From the NCBI GenBank assembly GCA_900548215.1, contig URJI01000028.1:1-28351 (forward strand): 28,351 nucleotides of DNA. The letters are read 5' to 3'. The notes beneath the pieces were generated by a model. The model was not told the origin of the DNA. It made no database searches and saw only the letters and a program-made list of their open reading frames with translations. Positions 24,759 to 28,351 of the stretch are shown piece after piece (the first letter of the stretch is position 1; each line of letters begins with the position of its first letter). The position numbers and the translations under genes were made by a program. Origin of the DNA: an uncultured Coprococcus sp. (lineage in GTDB: Bacteria > Bacillota > Clostridia > Lachnospirales > Lachnospiraceae).

Positions 24759-25674
24759 TGTCTTCAGCCTCCTTTCTGGAAGCTTTATCTTTATTTTCTA
24801 TTACAACTCTCTTTCTTCTCTTTTTAACCGGTCTGATAGCTGAAGACCTGTGAACTTTCCTGCCATTATAATCCTTGCAAAGAGTCTGAAGCTGTCTTCT
24901 CACGCCCTCGGTATCCAGATTTCTAAACAGTTCTCCGCCCTGAGCTATCGATATGGATCCGGTCTCCTCTGAAACTATCAGTGTCATACTGTCTGAAACC
25001 TCACTTATACCTATACCAGCTCTGTGCCTTGTTCCCAGCTCTTTATTTATAGAATCATTTGCTGAAAGCGGCAGGTAGCACGTAGCTGACACGACCCTGT
25101 TCTTACGTATTATCACAGCTCCGTCATGAAGTGGCGTATTATGCTCAAATATGTTCAGCAGAAGCTGGTTTGTCACGACAGCATCTATCGGAATACCAGT
25201 ATCAATATACTCGCCAAGAGCAACTTCATTCTCTATAACTATCAACGCTCCCGTTCTGTTTGCAGACAAAACCTGAACCGTCTTCACCAGCTCATATATA
25301 GTCTTCTCTGACAATACGCCATCATCTTCATTGTCACGTATTATATAATTAATAATTTTCTTTCTTCCAAGCTGCTCAAGTCCTCTTCTGAACTCCGGCT
25401 GGAACAGGATTACCACAGCTATAATTCCCACACTGAATGCATTCTTCAAGAGATATAAAATTGTGTTGAACTGAAACACCGCGGCTATTGCTGTAAACAG
25501 CACTATAAGAACAATTCCTTTCAGCAGCGTCCACGCTCTGCTGGTTTTGAACCACAGCATTATCTTATATATGAAAAATGACAGAATGAGTATCTCAATC
25601 ATATCCACTGTACTTGGCATAGTTATATAAAACCAATCAAAATATGTAGATATAAATGTTGCGATCTTATCCAT
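24748..25674 (-). CDS. cdaA: Diadenylate cyclase (c-di-AMP synthase)
   Basis: A 308-residue membrane enzyme that joins two ATP into cyclic di-AMP, a messenger controlling potassium, osmotic balance and cell wall homeostasis. Three membrane segments (about 24-42, 49-66 and 76-92) precede the DAC domain (about 100-260). The signature DGA (184-186, in HDGAVII) and RHR (216-218, in GTRHRAGIG) are both intact. After the domain there is an unusually basic tail of about 45 residues (KKRRKRVV and similar) of unknown role. The ATG at 25674 has AGGAGG 5 nt upstream. It overlaps cdaR, as is usual for this operon. Confidence 0.97.
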   Translation of the reverse strand: MDKIATFISTYFDWFYITMPSTVDMIEILILSFFIYKIMLWFKTSRAWTLLKGIVLIVLFTAIAAVFQFNTILYLLKNAFSVGIIAVVILFQPEFRRGLEQLGRKKIINYIIRDNEDDGVLSEKTIYELVKTVQVLSANRTGALIVIENEVALGEYIDTGIPIDAVVTNQLLLNIFEHNTPLHDGAVIIRKNRVVSATCYLPLSANDSINKELGTRHRAGIGISEVSDSMTLIVSEETGSISIAQGGELFRNLDTEGVRRQLQTLCKDYNGRKVHRSSAIRPVKKRRKRVVIENKDKASRKEAEDNER

Positions 25675-25725
25675 ATAATCCTCCTCTCTGTCTGTTTAGT
25701 GTCAATATTAATCTACAAAGTAATA

Positions 25726-25749
25726 TGACCTGACATCTTTGTCAGGTCA
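25726..25749 (-). terminator. Hairpin between the membrane protein gene and cdaA
   Basis: TGACCTGACA and TGTCAGGTCA form a perfect 10-bp stem around a 4-nt loop, 23 bp past the stop codon at 25773. The minus-strand transcript continues ATATTAC and has no long U run, so it may be a weak terminator or a processing/stabilising hairpin with read-through into cdaA. No convincing promoter was found between it and cdaA. Confidence 0.55.
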
Positions 25750-25772
25750 CATATACTCTCGTTTCAATGTAT

Positions 25773-26801
25773 CTATCTCGTTGATCCGGTAAAGGAATCA
25801 CTTTTTCTTATATTGTTTGCTCTGTTGCCATTTACTCTATCGGATGCTGTTCTTGACTGATATGTTTTAGCAGATGATACCGAATCTTTTTTCGCCGGTG
25901 CCTGCTTCGCCACATTGCTCATAACCTTAGGAACAGCCTTCACATAATAATAATATTCGTCATCTTCAAACTGAGTATTCTCAACACTTGAATAATCCAC
26001 AACAGTCTTGAAGAACTGAACAACTATCGCTACCAGTATCGCAAGCACGCTGCCGATCAATGCTCCTGCCAATGATATCTCAACTTCCATCGACATTGTT
26101 CCCACCAGGAAAAGTACAATCTCAACCACCCCGCCTGTTATGATCGCAACATACCACGAATATGAAAATGACATTCTATATATGATATAGGTAAGCACTA
26201 TCACAACAGCAAATACTATAATTGTGAGAAGCAGTGTCTTATCCTGTACAAGGTGCTGGAATATATACTTATACCCCTCTATCATATCCTCTGATGCAGT
26301 TGTCTTACTAAGCGCCACATAATCTACGGTATACTTCATAAAATAATAGAATACACAACCAAATGCAGCCGGTATCATTCCTGCAGCTCCCGCAATCATT
26401 CCGGCAAGGAGTGGAACTATATATGGAAAATTGATAATGTAGAAAAATGGCATAAACATTATCAGCCATGATGCCTTAGGGAAAAATCTTATATAAACAC
26501 AGTACATTATAATGAATATGATAACAAATGTGATCCCCAACTCCAGGTTTGCACTTGCAATCTGTGCACATGCATACACGCCGCCAATAGCAAGTGTCAG
26601 CGATGCCGAAAGAAATGCACACACAAATGCTGCAGCCAGCACAATCACCATACTGCTTATAGTTGAATTATATCCTGTCAGATGCTCTATGGAACCAAAC
26701 ATCACGAGTGCAAGAATGAACTTGCACAGCGGGGATACAAACTTATCATATTTACTGCAAAAATTCTTTATTCCGTCACGAAATCCCAGAAGTGTTGCCA
26801 T
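25773..26801 (-). CDS. Uncharacterised polytopic membrane protein
   Basis: I do not recognise this 342-residue family. It has a short basic start, about eight or nine hydrophobic membrane segments (between about 25 and 270), and a hydrophilic C-terminal tail of about 70 residues rich in Ser/Lys/Asn. The tail opens with QFEDDEYYYYVKAVPK, an acidic and tyrosine-rich stretch that is striking and looks conserved in character. The tail is probably cytoplasmic. Its ribosome site (GGAGG) lies inside the last codons of the upstream small membrane protein gene, whose stop is 2 bp before this ATG, so the two are translationally linked and perhaps form a complex. A hairpin follows, then cdaA. A role in envelope biology is suggested only by the neighbours. 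Confidence 0.85.
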   Translation of the reverse strand: MATLLGFRDGIKNFCSKYDKFVSPLCKFILALVMFGSIEHLTGYNSTISSMVIVLAAAFVCAFLSASLTLAIGGVYACAQIASANLELGITFVIIFIIMYCVYIRFFPKASWLIMFMPFFYIINFPYIVPLLAGMIAGAAGMIPAAFGCVFYYFMKYTVDYVALSKTTASEDMIEGYKYIFQHLVQDKTLLLTIIVFAVVIVLTYIIYRMSFSYSWYVAIITGGVVEIVLFLVGTMSMEVEISLAGALIGSVLAILVAIVVQFFKTVVDYSSVENTQFEDDEYYYYVKAVPKVMSNVAKQAPAKKDSVSSAKTYQSRTASDRVNGNRANNIRKSDSFTGSTR

Positions 26802-26803
26802 GT

Positions 26804-27232
26804 CTACTTAGCCCTCCTCTTCCTTACAGTAGCCTTAGCCCTGTCTTCTCTCTCATAAAACTCTATCAACTTTTTCAGATTCTGGTTGTACTTGATGAGT
26901 TTTGGCTTAGCCTTCATATAACGATATGTGTAGAGCACCCACGCAAACAGTGCAAAACCGATACACACCACAGCATACCCGCCTACGACCATGCCTGCAA
27001 GCTTAAAATAATCAAGCTCCGTAAGTTTCTCAATTATCGACGCAAGATTATAATATATGTACGCAACTGCAACCACAATAAACAACACCGTGGAAGAAAC
27101 TATAGTCTTAAGACAGTTGAGCTTTACATAATCACTCTGGAAATATTTGCCCTTCTCCAGATCCTCCCGGCCCAGAGACTCTTTGTACATGGCTATTTTG
27201 GTCATCAATATGACCTTCTCTTCATTAATCAT
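26804..27232 (-). CDS. Small two-segment membrane protein of unknown function
   Basis: A 142-residue protein with two membrane segments (about 43-62 and 78-101) and a basic C-terminus (RAKATVRKRRAK). I do not recognise the family. Two starts are possible. The ATG at 27232 has its AAGGAG 14 nt away, and between them lies a three-codon mini-frame (ATG AAC GAA TAA) whose stop overlaps this ATG as TAATG. The in-frame ATG at 27205 has AGAAGG 8 nt upstream. The gene is first in a unit with the next, polytopic membrane protein gene (2-bp gap) and follows a good promoter. The protein could be a partner subunit of that neighbour. Confidence 0.8.
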   Translation of the reverse strand: MINEEKVILMTKIAMYKESLGREDLEKGKYFQSDYVKLNCLKTIVSSTVLFIVVAVAYIYYNLASIIEKLTELDYFKLAGMVVGGYAVVCIGFALFAWVLYTYRYMKAKPKLIKYNQNLKKLIEFYEREDRAKATVRKRRAK

Positions 27233-27291
27233 TATTCGTTCATTTTCTCCTTATATTGGATATTCTGCCACAAATGACCATAACTAGCAGT

Positions 27292-27320
27292 ATTATACCC
27301 CGCAGTCTGTCAATTCGCAA
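27292..27320 (-). promoter_or_regulatory. Promoter of the two-membrane-protein unit
   Basis: TTGCGA (27320-27315) and a consensus TATAAT (27297-27292) are 17 bp apart on the minus strand, 60 bp before the ATG at 27232. A TTGACA also occurs in the spacer but is only 10 bp from the -10 box and so cannot serve as its -35. Confidence 0.7.
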
Positions 27321-27396
27321 GTTTTATATTTATATTTAATTTCTATTAATGTGACCTATATCGTAAAATAACATCTCATTGAAGATCCCATATTGC

Positions 27397-28122
27397 CTAC
27401 CAGGTCTGTCCGTCATAGAACGAATATCCATCTTTATAAGCTTCATATGAATCCATATCCTGATTTCTCTGTTCAAGGCCCTCGTTCTGAATATCCTGGA
27501 GCTGCTTCTTTATCTGACCATTTTTATCAGTATCTGTCGTGTCCTCTTCCTTCTCATCACTGTCCTTTTTGCTGTCTTTGTCCTTATTGTCATCCTTTTT
27601 ATCCTGATCATCAGGCTGCGCCACCTGCTGCCTCAGCTGTTCCTCAAACATGTCTATCTCATTCTTTAAAGTCTGTGCATCGCTGTTGTGTCCATTCTCA
27701 TCTTCATCATGTGCACAGCCATTTTTTAAAAGAGCTGCCTTCGCCTCCTCAAGACGGTCTATAGTCTCATCCAGGTTATCTTTTGTCACAGTCTGCGGAT
27801 CTATCTGTTTTACTATAGACAGAGCATAGTTTATCCTCATCTCACAATCTTGTGGCACACCAATTTTCCACTTCAGCGCATTTTTAAACTCATTCTCTGC
27901 CCCTTTATAATCACCCTGACTATAATATATATCACCTTTGTTGTAGTGATATATGTAAGGCTGTGTAAAGCCCAGGTACGCATTAACTGTACTGCTTTCA
28001 TATATTCTTTTGTTGTATCTGTCTATCATACGCTCACCGCATATATAATTGACAAGCAACGCCGCAAATGCAAGAACACTGACTATTCCAATGATAGCCA
28101 CTATTCTTTTCGCTATCTTCAT
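27397..28122 (-). CDS. Membrane-anchored TPR protein, BatC-like
   Basis: A 241-residue protein. I chose the ATG at 28122, which gives a basic start and a membrane segment (about 6-27) and has AGGTGAG just upstream; an in-frame ATG at 28158 would overlap the preceding gene. A tetratricopeptide motif follows (YNKGDIYYSQGDYKGAENEF at about 60-80), then a long highly charged Asp/Lys/Glu region (about 165-205), and a C-terminal segment (QIKKQLQDIQNEGLEQRNQD) of the kind found in BatC/BatE-type proteins. In aerotolerance (Bat) type operons such proteins sit beside VWA membrane proteins, and the gene upstream, cut by the window edge, fits that. The stop codon of that gene is 13 bp away. Function in this organism is inferred, not shown. 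No strong terminator was seen in the 27321-27396 gap. Confidence 0.78.
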   Translation of the reverse strand: MKIAKRIVAIIGIVSVLAFAALLVNYICGERMIDRYNKRIYESSTVNAYLGFTQPYIYHYNKGDIYYSQGDYKGAENEFKNALKWKIGVPQDCEMRINYALSIVKQIDPQTVTKDNLDETIDRLEEAKAALLKNGCAHDEDENGHNSDAQTLKNEIDMFEEQLRQQVAQPDDQDKKDDNKDKDSKKDSDEKEEDTTDTDKNGQIKKQLQDIQNEGLEQRNQDMDSYEAYKDGYSFYDGQTW

Positions 28123-28135
28123 TTTCTCACCTGAT

Positions 28136-28351
28136 TTACTGTTCCGATATCTTAACATTCTTTTTTCTCACACTCCAGAATTCATATATCACGAGTCCCG
28201 CAAATGCTGCCACAAATATATAATATATATCCACATATCCACTGACCTGTCTGCTTGCAGAATCTCCGCCAGAATTTTTCACCGCACCATTTACAACATC
28301 TTCAAGTTGGCTCTGTCCATCATTCATATTGATGTATTTCACGCCGATATC
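28136..28351 (-). CDS. C-terminal end of a membrane protein, possibly VWA-domain (cut by window edge)
   Basis: The reading frame is open to the right edge and gives the last 71 residues. The piece begins DIGVKYINMNDGQSQLEDVV, which could be the end of a von Willebrand A-type domain, then a Ser/Gly linker, one membrane segment (IYYIFVAAFAGLVIYEFW) and a basic tail. An extracellular or periplasmic-side domain with a C-terminal membrane anchor is the layout of BatA/BatB-type proteins, which agrees with the TPR protein that follows 13 bp later. The main domain is outside the window, so the assignment is tentative. Confidence 0.55.
   Translation of the reverse strand, partial: DIGVKYINMNDGQSQLEDVVNGAVKNSGGDSASRQVSGYVDIYYIFVAAFAGLVIYEFWSVRKKNVKISEQ

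Noticed and set aside
27299..27313. TTGACA with TATAAT upstream of the small membrane protein as -35/-10
   Set aside because: The two boxes are only 10 bp apart; the TTGCGA box with 17-bp spacing to the same TATAAT is the workable pair.

Overview
The window looks like a piece of chromosome from a low-to-moderate GC, Gram-positive gut-type Firmicute, most likely Lachnospiraceae (Coprococcus/Roseburia-like). That placement is inferred from the AGGAGG ribosome sites, the sortase/LPXTG-type surface proteins, the CIRCE-controlled clpB, the cdaA-cdaR pair and the style of the surface repeats; no rRNA or other marker gene is present. Every supported gene is on the minus strand, so transcription runs from right to left. 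No tRNA, rRNA, CRISPR, insertion sequence or prophage gene was recognised.

Right end (28351 to 21259): the last 71 codons of a membrane protein that may carry a VWA domain, followed by a TPR lipid-anchored-looking or membrane-anchored BatC-like protein. A good sigma-A-like promoter then precedes two uncharacterised membrane proteins. Next comes a tightly packed run: cdaA (c-di-AMP synthase), cdaR (its YbbR-domain regulator), a Sir2-type deacylase and a GH1 6-phospho-beta-glucosidase, with an 11-bp overlap and then gaps of 32 and 39 bp.

Middle (21258 to 13155): an LPXTG-type surface protein carrying one copy of the same Ig-like repeat that builds the giant protein at the left end; a perfect CIRCE operator whose arms contain the clpB promoter -35 box; clpB; a two-gene glycosyltransferase cluster, in which one member lacks the N-terminal nucleotide-sugar-binding half; and glyA with its own promoter and terminator.

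Left end (13154 to 1): a cell-surface module. A LytR-CpsA-Psr (LCP) protein overlaps a class B sortase. A short surface protein ending in an APQTGD sorting signal follows, with its own promoter. Last is a gigantic secreted protein that opens at 10043 and is still open at the left edge: at least 3,347 residues, made of about 40 Ig-like units of about 80 residues each. The units are not a simple tandem array. Marker units recur about every seven units (about 1.62 to 1.67 kb), so the protein appears to have grown by duplication of seven-unit blocks.

How the parts may work together: the giant protein and the 19604 protein share a repeat family, and the sortase, LCP protein and two sortase-type substrates suggest a locus for building and anchoring a cell-surface layer or adhesin. 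The LCP-sortase pairing could mean glycan attachment to a sortase substrate, but that is inference.
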